From NCBI GenBank assembly GCA_964632395.1, contig CAZWES010000006.1:1-45860 (forward strand): DNA of 45,860 nt, written 5' to 3'. This DNA comes from CAZWES01 sp964632395. Lineage in GTDB: Bacteria > Patescibacteriota > Gracilibacteria > Peribacterales > Peribacteraceae. Shown piece after piece: positions 31,069 to 39,239 of this stretch; position 1 is the stretch's first letter, and each line of letters starts with the position of its first letter. The translations under genes and the position numbers were made by a program. The notes beneath the pieces are model-generated. The model saw nothing but the letters and a program-made list of their open reading frames with translations. It ran no database searches and had not been told where the DNA came from.

Positions 31069-32079
31069 TTACAAATACCTCACCTTATTCCCATTATGCT
31101 CCTCATTCGTCTCTGCATAGCGGATGACCCCATCCTTCCCGTGAAGGTAGTACCAATATTCGGTTTCTGAAGGGCTCAAAGCAGCCCTGATACTTGCAAG
31201 CCCCGGATTTGCAATCGAGCCCGGAGGCATGCCTGCGTACTTCCTTGTGTTGTAAGCAGAATCAACTTCCAGATCTTCTTTTGTCAACGCACCTGATTCT
31301 TTCCCGAGGATATATCTGACCGTTGCATCCACATCCAATCCCCTATTCGCATCGTAGCGCTTCCACAAGATGCCGGAGACAATCGGGCGTTCATCTGATG
31401 TTCGAGTTTCGCGCTCGATGAGTGAGGACATGATCACAATTTCCTCAAGTGAGCGTTCGGATGATTCAAGATCAGCCTGCAGTCCGGTGATAACTCTCTG
31501 ATGGAATGTTCCGAGCAATCTCTCTATAAAGAATTTTGGGACAAAGTCTGAGGAATCTACAAAATATGTATCCGGGAATAAATATCCCTCAAGCCTTGTT
31601 CCAATCCTCTCATAATCTGACTTGGGAGCTGAAGGCGGCAGAAAATCGAATGTCTCAAAATCGCATTCTCGTGCGCAGGTGATGAGCTTTCCCTCCTCAA
31701 TCAACCCCTTTTCTGCAAGCAACACATCAATTTGGTTAACAGTGTAGCCCTCCGGAATTGTAACTTTCATTTGACGAGCTTCCGATTGAACCAGAAGTTC
31801 TGCAATTTCTGAGAAGCTCGCACCGCGCGGAATGGAAAGTGCTCCGGGCTGAATGCTTGTATCAAGCCCCCGGGATTTGAGGTACAGGCGAAAAGCCATC
31901 GCAGAGGTAATTACTCCGTGATCTTTGAGTACATCTGCCACATCACGAACATTCATGCCACTTTCTATAGTGACGCTCGTTGATGCATTTTCGAGTCCTC
32001 CACCAGAAAGTTGGATGAAGACTATTGTGGAGCCGAAGGAGAGGAGAAATATCAGGCCAAGAGCGCGAAAAAGCTTCAT
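31069..32079 (-). CDS. mltG: Endolytic murein transglycosylase MltG (YceG-like)
   Basis: 336 residues from ATG 32079. N-terminal membrane helix (FRALGLIFLLSFGSTIVFI), LysM-like region VTIPEGYTVNQIDVLLAEKG, then the catalytic YceG domain: GTRLEGYLFPDTYF, IVIMSSLIERETRTSDERPIVSGILWKRYD (catalytic Glu region), LDVDATVRYILG, YNTRKYAGMPPGSIANPGLASIRAALSP, YYLHGKDGVIRYAETNEEHN. It cuts nascent glycan strands at the membrane and sets their length. -10 TATCCT with seven bases to ATG 32079 favours this start over the TTG two codons upstream. Confidence 0.93.
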   Translation of the reverse strand: MKLFRALGLIFLLSFGSTIVFIQLSGGGLENASTSVTIESGMNVRDVADVLKDHGVITSAMAFRLYLKSRGLDTSIQPGALSIPRGASFSEIAELLVQSEARQMKVTIPEGYTVNQIDVLLAEKGLIEEGKLITCARECDFETFDFLPPSAPKSDYERIGTRLEGYLFPDTYFVDSSDFVPKFFIERLLGTFHQRVITGLQADLESSERSLEEIVIMSSLIERETRTSDERPIVSGILWKRYDANRGLDVDATVRYILGKESGALTKEDLEVDSAYNTRKYAGMPPGSIANPGLASIRAALSPSETEYWYYLHGKDGVIRYAETNEEHNGNKVRYL

Positions 32080-32093
32080 GTACAACAGGATAA

Positions 32094-32286
32094 AGTTTTT
32101 AGTTGTTAGTTACTAGTTTTTAGTTCTCCGCATTTATAACGACCGCAGCGCACCCCGGTAGGAGTTCGCTGCTACGTTCAATTTATTCCAATATTTTCAT
32201 CGCGCCGAGCAGCGCATCCCCTACCGGGGTGCGCTGCGATTTGAAGAACAATATGCAACCGAACTAAAAACTAACAACTAAAAACT
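32094..32286. repeat. Nested inverted repeats (family D outside, GC palindrome inside)
   Basis: Outer arms are AGTTTTTAGTTGTTAGT-type on the left (about 32094-32125) and GAACTAAAAACTAACAACTA onwards (32261-32286) on the right. Inside lies a perfect 19-bp inverted repeat CGCAGCGCACCCCGGTAGG (32144-32162 with 32220-32238), with a further CGCTGCT/AGCAGCG stem within it. It lies between mltG and ybaB, both minus-strand; no gene lies in it. Confidence 0.9.
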
Positions 32287-32295
32287 ATTAACTCG

Positions 32296-32583
32296 TCATT
32301 GACCTCCACCCCCAATACCCAATTCTCCCATCACCCCCTGCATCTTCTCCGCTGCCACAACCTGAGACTTGGCAAGCGCACGGTTAAACGCATCTATCAA
32401 ATACTCCGCAATTTTTTCACGCGGAACTTCGGGCTTGATCTCGATTGAAACTACTTTCTGTTCCCCATCCACAACAACTTTTACTCCGTTACATTCCGCT
32501 TCCACATGAATATTTTTGAGAGCTTTTTTGGCTCTCTTGGCTTCCTTCTGCATCTTGTATAAATCACGGGCTTTTTTTAACAT
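32296..32583 (-). CDS. Nucleoid-associated protein YbaB/EbfC
   Basis: 95 residues. KARDLYKMQKEAKRAKKALK N-terminal helix, central beta sheet (VEAECNGVKVVVDGEQKVVSIEI), C-terminal helix (AEYLIDAFNRALAKSQVVAAEKMQGVMGEL) and Gly-rich end, the full YbaB fold; a dimer that binds DNA and is often linked to recombination functions. -10 TATATT with eight bases to ATG. Divergent from the prepilin gene with only 20 bp between start codons. Confidence 0.92.
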   Translation of the reverse strand: MLKKARDLYKMQKEAKRAKKALKNIHVEAECNGVKVVVDGEQKVVSIEIKPEVPREKIAEYLIDAFNRALAKSQVVAAEKMQGVMGELGIGGGGQ

Positions 32584-32603
32584 CGAGCGCTAATATACAG
32601 GCT
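32584..32603. promoter_or_regulatory. 20-bp bidirectional promoter (ybaB-like / prepilin-LamG 2)
   Basis: One AT core serves both directions: rightwards -10 TAATAT (32591-32596, seven bases to ATG 32604), leftwards -10 TATATT (32597-32592, eight bases to ATG 32583). Both mRNAs would start at their start codons; the -35 regions would lie inside the opposite gene. Confidence 0.6.
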
Positions 32604-33710
32604 ATGAAGCACCTAAGGAAGAAATTCAGGAAGAAATTCTCGGAGGGCTTCACTTTGATTGAGCTTCTGCTTGTCATAGGAGTTATCAGCATTCTTTCAG
32701 CAATTGTTATTGTTGCCGTGAATCCCTCCCGTCAATTCACGCAGACGCAGCATGCTGAACGCCACCACATTGCAAAGCAGCTTCAGGATGCAATATCACA
32801 ATACCTGATTGATAACGGTGATTTGCCGGGGAACAAAGCGATACCGGAAGGTGAGGATCTTGCCCTGAATATTTGCCGCGAATCTGTGACGAACGCGGTT
32901 TGCGTTACGCTTGATGACATTACAACGACTTATATTCCGGAAATCCCGGTTGACCCATCGGAATTATCACAAATTGTGACCGGCTATAAGGCGTATCTCC
33001 TAAGCGGAAGGCCAAGAGTTTTCTCCGTGCATCTGGAGGGCGTTGCAGGCCCAACCGATTACAACGCAAGATGGAGTATCAGTGAATCAGGCGGTGCAAC
33101 AACTTTTACTGATACTTCCGGCAATGGACTTGATGGGACATGTACAGGAGGTGGATGTCCTGATGTTGTTGCAGGAATAACCGGAAACGCGCTTGATTTT
33201 GATGGCACAGACGATGTCGTCACAATTGCGGATTCCGACCTGATTGATTTTGATACCGATGATGACTTTACGATTGCAGTGTGGGTTAAGCTCCCTGTAA
33301 ATCAAAGTGATACGGGCATGAATCAAAATTCAATCCTGGAAAAAAAGGCTGACGCATACCCATACGTTTTGAATGTCGCAAATCAGACGCACGCGACGAA
33401 TGGCAGAATCATCGCTGCAAGATATGACGGTTCGTCCGTTCCTGCAGTCACATCAGCAACATCGTGCAATGATAACGAGTGGCATCATGCTGCATTTGTT
33501 AAGGATGGCGAAACGCTAAAGCTCTACATTGACGGTGCAGAGGAAGACAGCGCCACAGATACAACTTCGAGCAGCACCACAAACAGCGCCGTGCTCTGGA
33601 TCGGCAAACGTCAGGCATTTTCCACATACTTTGAAGGATTGATTGATGATGTACGCATCTACGGCAGAGCGCTGAGCGATTCGGAGATTGCAGCGATTGC
33701 GGCGGGGTGA
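32604..33710 (+). CDS. Prepilin-like protein with LamG domain (2)
   Basis: 368 residues. Basic leader MKHLRKKFRKKFSEG|FTLIELLLVIGVISILSAIVIVAVNPSRQF with the G|FTLIE cleavage site and Glu5. Pilin-like region to about 150, then a LamG jelly roll (WSISESGGATTFTDTSGNGLDG, DDFTIAVWVKL, WHHAAFVKDGETLKLYIDG, LWIGKRQ, FEGLIDDVRIYGRALSDSEI). Same architecture as the protein at 22340, including matching phrases (DTSGNGLDG versus DLSPNGNDG; DDVRIYGRAL versus DDVRVFNRAL), so the two are paralogues with different tip domains. Confidence 0.9.
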   Translation: MKHLRKKFRKKFSEGFTLIELLLVIGVISILSAIVIVAVNPSRQFTQTQHAERHHIAKQLQDAISQYLIDNGDLPGNKAIPEGEDLALNICRESVTNAVCVTLDDITTTYIPEIPVDPSELSQIVTGYKAYLLSGRPRVFSVHLEGVAGPTDYNARWSISESGGATTFTDTSGNGLDGTCTGGGCPDVVAGITGNALDFDGTDDVVTIADSDLIDFDTDDDFTIAVWVKLPVNQSDTGMNQNSILEKKADAYPYVLNVANQTHATNGRIIAARYDGSSVPAVTSATSCNDNEWHHAAFVKDGETLKLYIDGAEEDSATDTTSSSTTNSAVLWIGKRQAFSTYFEGLIDDVRIYGRALSDSEIAAIAAG

Positions 33711-33727
33711 TTTGCTATCATCACTAC

Positions 33728-34369
33728 ATGTTCAAAGCCATTTTCTGGGATAACGACGGCCTACTCGTAGATACAGAGATTTTGTACTTTAAAGCATCGA
33801 AAGAAGCTCTTGCCTTAGTTGGAATTGAATTGAAAAAGGATTGGTACATACAAAACCAGCTGCAGCAAGGGGTGAGCACGTTTGATCTTGTACGGGAAAA
33901 AGGAATTCCTGAACCCGAAGTTCAGGAATTAAGACAAAAACGCAATAAGCTTTATGAAGAGCTCCTTCTTGCAGAAGCCACAATCATTGACGGTGTTGTT
34001 GATGTTTTGGAACAGCTCAAAGGAAATTTCCAAATGGGGGTAGTAACAAGCAGCAGAAAAGAACACTTTGAAATAATCATGGAAAAAACTCTTTTAAGAA
34101 AATACTTTGATTTCTTCGTGACAGAGCAGGATGTAGAAAACACAAAACCTGATCCAGAACCGTATTTGACAGCGCTCAAAATCTCAAAACAAAAATCAGA
34201 AGATTGCCTCGTTCTGGAGGATGCTATGAGAGGAGTACAGGCCGCAAAGGCAGCAGGGATCACTTGTTATGCGATTCCGAATGATCTTACGAAGGATCAT
34301 GATTTCTCGATGGCGGATAAGGTTTTGCGAAATCTCAAAGAGCTGCCTAATTTGCTGCTTGGGACGTAA
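33728..34369 (+). CDS. HAD-superfamily phosphatase / beta-phosphoglucomutase-like
   Basis: 213 residues. Motif I FWDNDGLLVDTE (nucleophile Asp and Asp+2), helical cap domain (about 16-75), motif II VVTSSRKEHF, and motif III/IV VTEQDVENTKPDPEPYLTALK and CLVLEDAMRGVQAAKAAGI. It resembles sugar-phosphate phosphatases or beta-phosphoglucomutases; the substrate is not readable. Extended -10 TGCTATCAT ends six bases before ATG 33728: leaderless, and the ATG is fixed. Confidence 0.9.
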   Translation: MFKAIFWDNDGLLVDTEILYFKASKEALALVGIELKKDWYIQNQLQQGVSTFDLVREKGIPEPEVQELRQKRNKLYEELLLAEATIIDGVVDVLEQLKGNFQMGVVTSSRKEHFEIIMEKTLLRKYFDFFVTEQDVENTKPDPEPYLTALKISKQKSEDCLVLEDAMRGVQAAKAAGITCYAIPNDLTKDHDFSMADKVLRNLKELPNLLLGT

Positions 34370-34380
34370 ATACTTTACAT

Positions 34381-34429
34381 TTGATAAATCGAACAGTCTG
34401 ATGTATACTAGAAATACTAGTCTTTCTAG
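34381..34429 (+). promoter_or_regulatory. Promoter and operator of the AbrB/RelE-type TA operon
   Basis: -35 TTGATA (34381-34386), 17 bp, -10 TATACT (34404-34409). The inverted repeat CTAGAAA-N8-TTTCTAG (34408-34414/34423-34429) covers the -10 end and the start site, the usual place for toxin-antitoxin autorepression. Leader of about 40 nt to the GTG at 34457. Confidence 0.8.
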
Positions 34430-34456
34430 AATTTCTACAATTCCCTCAAAATTACA

Positions 34457-34789
34457 GTGGTCCTCCGCACACTTAAATCATGGGGCAAAGGTGCTGTTAC
34501 ACTTCCGAAAAGGTGGCGGGAAAAATACGAAACAGATCACTACATTGCACGAGAGATGGCAAATGGTGACCTTGTTATCTCACCCATCGAGGTGGAGTAC
34601 CGAGAAGATAAAAAATCTGGAAGTTTCGGTCTTCACTTTCCTAAAGGCATCCCAATGGAACAATTTGTTAGAATCATGGATGAATTGGGAGAAAAAGATT
34701 TTGGTAAAGAGAAATACCGTGCAATGCTCAAAGAAGCAGAAAAGGAACGCATGGAAGCATACAAAAAGAGTAAAAAAAGAAAGAGATAG
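34457..34789 (+). CDS. AbrB/SpoVT-type antitoxin
   Basis: 110 residues from GTG. N-terminal swapped-hairpin AbrB fold (LRTLKSWGKGAVTLPKRWRE, DHYIAREMANGDLVISPIEV), which binds the operator; the C-terminal half is highly charged (KEKYRAMLKEAEKERMEAYKK) and would wrap the toxin. Stop codon is 2 bp before the toxin start. Pairing with a RelE-fold toxin instead of MazF or VapC is less usual but known in type. Confidence 0.78.
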   Translation: MVLRTLKSWGKGAVTLPKRWREKYETDHYIAREMANGDLVISPIEVEYREDKKSGSFGLHFPKGIPMEQFVRIMDELGEKDFGKEKYRAMLKEAEKERMEAYKKSKKRKR

Positions 34790-34791
34790 AT

Positions 34792-35049
34792 GTGTATACT
34801 TCTCAAGTGCACCACATCGAGAAATTCATACGCAAGCTGGATCCCAAGCGCCGTGCTCACGTTCAAAATGCAGTATCAGCAATTTTGCGGGGATGCATGA
34901 AAGGCCTAGATATAGAACCCATAAGAGGATACAAAGGATATTTCCGATGCCGCGTCGGTGACGTCCGCATTATATTTATAAGAACACACACCGGAAACGT
35001 TATAGATGATATCGACTGGAGAGGGCGGGCATACCGAAGATTCAAGTGA
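34792..35049 (+). CDS. RelE/ParE-family toxin
   Basis: 85 residues from GTG. RelE-type fold: HHIEKFIRKLDPKRRAHVQNAVSAIL helices, then LDIEPIRGYKGYFRCRVGDVRIIFIRT and VIDDIDWRGRAYRRF, the strands with basic catalytic residues (R..V.D.RI.F). A RelE homologue would cut mRNA in the ribosome; a ParE homologue would inhibit gyrase; sequence favours RelE by the R..GDVRI.F and final RGRAYR. Overlaps the TraD-like gene's end by 8 bp. Confidence 0.8.
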   Translation: MYTSQVHHIEKFIRKLDPKRRAHVQNAVSAILRGCMKGLDIEPIRGYKGYFRCRVGDVRIIFIRTHTGNVIDDIDWRGRAYRRFK

Positions 35050-37678
35050 TCCCAATCCTATCCCCAATCTCCTGATCCACAAACACCTTCTTCCTCCCAT
35101 ACTTCATCCGACTATATTCTTTGACCAAAGCCGCAATCTTCTTGTTCTTCTCACTCTCATCCCAAATTGTCTCCATAGAGAACGGGCGTGAAGTAGTGTT
35201 GTTGATGTTCAGCTTGATGTAACACTTGTAATTTGCAATTCCGATCACGTCTTGTTCTGAAAGAACCGGTGCGTATTCCTTTGCCATGTACTCCGCATCC
35301 TCTGCACCAATTTTAAAGCTCTGCATCGTTCCCACGTTACCAAACACAGCATCTCGCAGTTTTGTATTCTGCTGCTCGTAAGCTGAAGTTTTCGCGACGA
35401 GCTGCCCAATGTATTGGTGCGCCATGATCAGAGCCAGATGATATTTGCGGGCTTCTGAGAGAATTGTTGCAAAAGCATCGGTTGTGAAATTCTGGAACTC
35501 ATCAACATACAGGTAGAAATCTTTACGCTCATCTTCGGGGATATTTGCACGCGAGAGTGCGGCCATATTTACCTTGTTGACGAAGATGAGACCCAAAAGC
35601 TGCGCATTAGTATCACCTATCTTTCCTTTGCTCAAATTGATCAAAAGAATCTTCCCGTCATCCATTATCTGACGGATATCAAACGCACTCTTTGGTTGGC
35701 CGATTATATTTCGGATGGTTGTATTTGTGATAAATGGGCCGAATTTTGCAGAGAAATACGGAATCATTTCTTCTTTTTCACGTGCACCGGTCTTCGCAAT
35801 TTCATGTTCCCAGAAACTGCGGACAACCGGGTTCTTACATTTACCAACTTTGTAGTGCTGGAACTCATCATCAACGAACAAGCGCGGGACGTCTATGAGC
35901 GTTGCACCTTCTTCCTCATCATCCATAAGCGTCAGACATCCATTCCTGAAGTAGTGCTGTATGCGCGGACCAAAGATTTCATTTCCAAAGAGCTTGATGA
36001 AGATCTCCATCGCATCTAGCGATGCCCGATCCTTCTCTTCATCTGAATGAGCCTCAAGCAGGTTGAGCCCCATCGGCCGCTCTATGTCTGACGGATTGAA
36101 GACAACAACATCTTTTGCGCGCTCCTTCGGAACGTAGCAGAGAACATCCTCGATCAGGTCGCCGTGCGGGTCTACAACGCAAACACCCTTTCCACGTTGC
36201 ACGTCCTGCCTTGCGCAGAAAGAGAGGAATGCAGATTTTCCTGTACCGGATTTTCCGATTACATAATGATGACGAGTTCGGTCTTTATCCATTATGCGGA
36301 CGTCTGTGAGTTTTCCGCGATGCCGGTTATGCCCAAGCAGTATCCCCTCTTTTGGCATTGTGGGCGGAGGCGGCAAAATCTTGTACGAAATCCACCGGAT
36401 GATCGGAATTTTGTTGTACCTGCTATCCGGGAAGTGGTAGATCGTTGCAAGCTCGCGCTCTGTCATCAGACAACGCTTGTGGAGGAAACCGTTTATGCGC
36501 TTCTTCCAAAGCCAATGGATAATCGGAGCATTCCACTTGTATGGAAGAATATCGATGAACATTCTCCTGTTATCAAACCAGTTGCCGTAGATATCTTTAA
36601 ACACGTTGAAGGAAACCTGCATGTTATTCGTAATTTCAATCGCTCGTTTTTGTGATGGGGATGAGGCCATTATGCGCACCGAACAGCGGAATCCGCTCAT
36701 GCCGGCCTTCTCGCCCATGCGCTTGTAGAGCTCTTCCTCCGGCTGAATCATACGGACGAATGAGTCTCCGCTGGTTGCACCCGGCGCAAAAGTAGTGCTA
36801 TCTGCCTGCCCCGGAACGATGATGGCTCCGATAATACTGCTTATGGTTCCAAGCAGAGGAATCCCCTCAAGAAACGCTGCGAGTCCGGTTGCCTTTTTTC
36901 CTTTGAATGATTTGGAAGCATGGCGCTTGACCTTCTTCTGCCACGAATCGCTGAATGAAGGATTGATGATGATCTGAATTGCCGCAGTCTCTTTTTCCTT
37001 GAGCTTGCTCAAAACGTTCGTCATATCATTAAGCGGATCATCCTGCATATTTTCGTAATATCGCAGAGGAAAGATGTACCTTTTGTGCAGCTTCATATAG
37101 TAGCCCACGAGCGAAGTTCCCTTAGGCCACACCTCTGGAGTTTTTTCCTCTGGAGTAATCTCCGCATTTGGATAAAACGAAGTAATCTGCTTTTCCACAA
37201 GCCCCATCAACTTTTTCCTGCAGACTATGTAAAACGTGATCTCGTTCTTCTCCACAAAAAGCTCAAAGCTCATCGTGTTAAAACGCCAGAGCCACGTATA
37301 GAGCACTGTCCAGAAAGTAAGTGCTTTAACCTCCCAAAGCGCCCTGTAAAGCTGCTCCATAATTGCCATTTTCTCCTTCCAGTCTTTTTCCGTGCGCTTC
37401 TCTTCATCAATTTTGCTGTCATTCCTTGGCAGAAGCACTTTCATCGTTACAAGATCTTTTGAGTGTCTAATGGCGTAGATGAACCTGATTGCCGGCTTAA
37501 CGGAATACCTCCACGTAAGCCACACAACCACTACAAGAACAATCCGGTCAATTGGATTTGCCATAAACCACTGCCAGATAGCTCCCCACATATTCAATCC
37601 AACCATCCACGTGAAAACAGTGGCAAGCAGCCATACCAGAGGCCAGAAGAGTAGATGGAGAAAAGGGATCACTTTCAT
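35042..37678 (-). CDS. TraD/VirD4-like membrane ATPase (conjugative-coupling family)
   Basis: 878 residues. Two N-terminal hydrophobic segments (about 1-30 and 45-70) with a short loop; a large middle domain (about 100-430) without known motif; then a RecA/HerA-type ATPase core: Walker A GKSGTGKSA (about 475), Walker B FYLYVDEFQNF (about 720), and IMAHQYIGQL with the helicase-like Gln. The family in CPR genomes often stands alone without other conjugation genes, as here. It may pump DNA or protein across the envelope; the substrate is unknown. Divergent from the M24 peptidase gene with 17 bp between starts. Confidence 0.82.
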   Translation of the reverse strand: MKVIPFLHLLFWPLVWLLATVFTWMVGLNMWGAIWQWFMANPIDRIVLVVVVWLTWRYSVKPAIRFIYAIRHSKDLVTMKVLLPRNDSKIDEEKRTEKDWKEKMAIMEQLYRALWEVKALTFWTVLYTWLWRFNTMSFELFVEKNEITFYIVCRKKLMGLVEKQITSFYPNAEITPEEKTPEVWPKGTSLVGYYMKLHKRYIFPLRYYENMQDDPLNDMTNVLSKLKEKETAAIQIIINPSFSDSWQKKVKRHASKSFKGKKATGLAAFLEGIPLLGTISSIIGAIIVPGQADSTTFAPGATSGDSFVRMIQPEEELYKRMGEKAGMSGFRCSVRIMASSPSQKRAIEITNNMQVSFNVFKDIYGNWFDNRRMFIDILPYKWNAPIIHWLWKKRINGFLHKRCLMTERELATIYHFPDSRYNKIPIIRWISYKILPPPPTMPKEGILLGHNRHRGKLTDVRIMDKDRTRHHYVIGKSGTGKSAFLSFCARQDVQRGKGVCVVDPHGDLIEDVLCYVPKERAKDVVVFNPSDIERPMGLNLLEAHSDEEKDRASLDAMEIFIKLFGNEIFGPRIQHYFRNGCLTLMDDEEEGATLIDVPRLFVDDEFQHYKVGKCKNPVVRSFWEHEIAKTGAREKEEMIPYFSAKFGPFITNTTIRNIIGQPKSAFDIRQIMDDGKILLINLSKGKIGDTNAQLLGLIFVNKVNMAALSRANIPEDERKDFYLYVDEFQNFTTDAFATILSEARKYHLALIMAHQYIGQLVAKTSAYEQQNTKLRDAVFGNVGTMQSFKIGAEDAEYMAKEYAPVLSEQDVIGIANYKCYIKLNINNTTSRPFSMETIWDESEKNKKIAALVKEYSRMKYGRKKVFVDQEIGDRIGIT

Positions 37679-37695
37679 GCTATTTTACCAGAGAA
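37679..37695. promoter_or_regulatory. 17-bp divergent start region (TraD-like / M24 peptidase)
   Basis: Rightwards: extended -10 TGCTATTTT (37678-37686) with nine bases to ATG 37696. Leftwards a TGGTAAAAT hexamer lies only three bases from the ATG at 37678, so that start or its promoter is less certain. Confidence 0.4.
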
Positions 37696-38805
37696 ATGCC
37701 CTCTTCGCCTCCCCTATTAATCTCTAGCCTCACAAACATCCGCTATCTGACAGGCGTCCAGATGACGGCCGGCACAATGCTACTCCATAAAAACCGACGT
37801 CTACTATTCGTTGACGGGAGATACTCGGAAAAAGCAGCAAAAGAATCCTACAAAAATGTGAAGGTTTTGCATGTTGATGATCTGAATAAGACCATTAAAC
37901 GTTTCAAACAGGTGCGATTTGAAGCGGATGATTTGACGGTTTCCAGACTCACTCGCTGGAAAAAGCGTTTTCGGGGGACAAAGCTGATTCCATCCACAGG
38001 GGTTGTTGAAGAGATGAGACGCAAGAAAAAACCAAATGAGCTCAGGGCGATTCAAAAAGCATGCAGGATAACGGATGGGGTTATGAAGTCTATCCCGATG
38101 CTGCTAAACCTTCACTTGAACAAACGGAATCCGGAATTCGGGACCCGGAATCCGGACGAAAAAAACCCACTTTCCGGATTCCGGATTCCGGATTCCGGAT
38201 TCCGAATAACCGAACGCTCTCTCGCCTGGCACATCGAGCAACTCTCCCACGATCTCGGCGCCGAATCCATGGCCTTCGATACCATCGTCTCATTCGGTTC
38301 ACACACCTCCCGCCCACATCACACACCAGCAAATCGCAAACTCAAAAAAGGAGATATCATTCAGATTGATATGGGCGTGAAGGTAAACGGATACTGCTCA
38401 GATTGCTCACGCGTATTCTTCACGGGAAAACCAAGTGATGAGCAGAAACAGGTTTTTGATCTGCTCTGTAAAACTGTAAAGGAATGTGAAAAGCGGGCAA
38501 AACCCGGAGCTACAAATCATTCACTCGATAAGCTCGCGCGAAAAATTTTGAAGACTGAAGGTTACGACAAATACTTCACTCATGGTCTGGGGCACGGTGT
38601 CGGATTACAAATTCATGAAGGAGCAAGACTTAGCCAGCGCGCAGCTCTGCAAAAATTGAAATCAAACGAAGTAATCACAATTGAGCCTGGGATTTATATT
38701 CCGGGAAAATGGGGAATGCGCGTGGAGGATACGATCCTGGTGACGAAAAACGGGGGAAAGAGGATGACTAAAGCGCCATCCAATGATACAATATGGGTGA
38801 CATGA
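37696..38805 (+). CDS. M24 peptidase (Xaa-Pro aminopeptidase/dipeptidase family) with in-frame repeat insertion
   Basis: 369 residues. N-terminal creatinase-like domain (SSLTNIRYLTGVQMTAGTMLLHKNRRLLFVDGRYSEKA), then the pita-bread catalytic domain: SFGSHTSRPHHTP, IQIDMGVKVNGYCSDCSRVF (metal-binding Asp pair), HGLGHGVGLQIHEGARL (metal His) and VITIEPGIYIPGKWGMRVEDTILVT (metal Glu pair). Removes N-terminal residues before Pro. Near residues 143-170 the conserved blocks are separated by NGNPEFGTRN-like and SGFRIPDSGFRI-type sequence encoded by a repeat C copy (38125-38204), where relatives have a short loop. The 3' end overlaps hicB (ATGA). Confidence 0.92.
   Translation: MPSSPPLLISSLTNIRYLTGVQMTAGTMLLHKNRRLLFVDGRYSEKAAKESYKNVKVLHVDDLNKTIKRFKQVRFEADDLTVSRLTRWKKRFRGTKLIPSTGVVEEMRRKKKPNELRAIQKACRITDGVMKSIPMLLNLHLNKRNPEFGTRNPDEKNPLSGFRIPDSGFRITERSLAWHIEQLSHDLGAESMAFDTIVSFGSHTSRPHHTPANRKLKKGDIIQIDMGVKVNGYCSDCSRVFFTGKPSDEQKQVFDLLCKTVKECEKRAKPGATNHSLDKLARKILKTEGYDKYFTHGLGHGVGLQIHEGARLSQRAALQKLKSNEVITIEPGIYIPGKWGMRVEDTILVTKNGGKRMTKAPSNDTIWVT
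38125..38204 (+). repeat. Repeat family C copy inside the M24 peptidase gene
   Basis: Left 31 bp (38125-38155, CGGAATCCGGAATTCGGGAC then CCGGAATCCGG), a 17-bp A-rich centre, right 32 bp (38173-38204) of tandem TCCGGAT. Left and right halves are near-inverses. Both halves are identical to those in gyrB. Read in frame as RNPEFGTRNPD...SGFRIPDSGFRI. Confidence 0.95.
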
Positions 38806-39005
38806 GTAAATTCACTGCCATCATTTATCAGGAGGAAGATGTGTTCGTTGCTGAATGCAAGGAAATTGGCACCGTCAGCCAGGGAAAAACCCGTGAGGAA
38901 GCACTTGAAAATCTGAAGGAGGCAACTGAGCTTTACTTGGAAGAATTTCCTGAAAAGAAACCAATACCAACATTTATAACAACATTCACTATGGCGCATG
39001 CCTAA
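38802..39005 (+). CDS. hicB: HicB-like antitoxin (N-terminal domain only)
   Basis: 67 residues: FTAIIYQEEDVFVAECKEIGTVSQGKTREEALENLKEATELYLEE is the HicB partial RNase-H-like fold; a DNA-binding C-terminal domain found in longer HicB proteins is absent. It normally blocks the mRNA-cutting toxin HicA. Start ATG 38802 overlaps the M24 stop (ATGA). Extended -10 TGATACAAT ends at 38792, nine bases upstream, so it also has its own leaderless promoter inside the M24 gene. hicA overlaps its end by 8 bp. Confidence 0.87.
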   Translation: MSKFTAIIYQEEDVFVAECKEIGTVSQGKTREEALENLKEATELYLEEFPEKKPIPTFITTFTMAHA

Positions 39006-39216
39006 GCTGCCGCGAACATCTGCTCGGGTGGTTATTAAAACTCTCGAACAGATGGGATTTAAGCAGGTTCGATAGCGCGGAAGCCATGTTGTTTTGAGAA
39101 AAGGAAGTGAAGGTTGTGCGGTTCCATTACATAAAGAACTTGCGGTGGGAACGCTTGCGGGAATACTTCGACAAACAAAGATTTCTCCGGAGGAATTTAT
39201 GGAGAATATGAAGTAA
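38998..39216 (+). pseudogene. hicA: hicA toxin with an in-frame amber stop
   Basis: Translating 38998-39216 gives MPKLPRTSARVVIKTLEQMGFKQVR*RGSHVVLRKGSEGCAVPLHKELAVGTLAGILRQTKISPEEFMENM: a complete HicA with TAG at 39073-39075 in place of the usual Gln/Lys before RGSH. One change (CAG to TAG) explains it. The catalytic His is in the lost part, so the 25-residue product is inactive unless the stop is read through. hicB overlap is kept (ATGCCTAA). Confidence 0.85.
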
Positions 39217-39239
39217 GTCGTGTAGTATTACTATTTGTC

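Noticed and set aside
30682..31170. 162-codon open frame on the plus strand
   Set aside because: It runs through the stems and terminator of the candidate RNA and into the mltG end on the other strand; composition is not protein-like and no motif is seen.
39073..39075. Recoded stop codon (alternative genetic code)
   Set aside because: TAG, TGA and TAA all end genes at the family's normal length in this window; only this one TAG interrupts a family.
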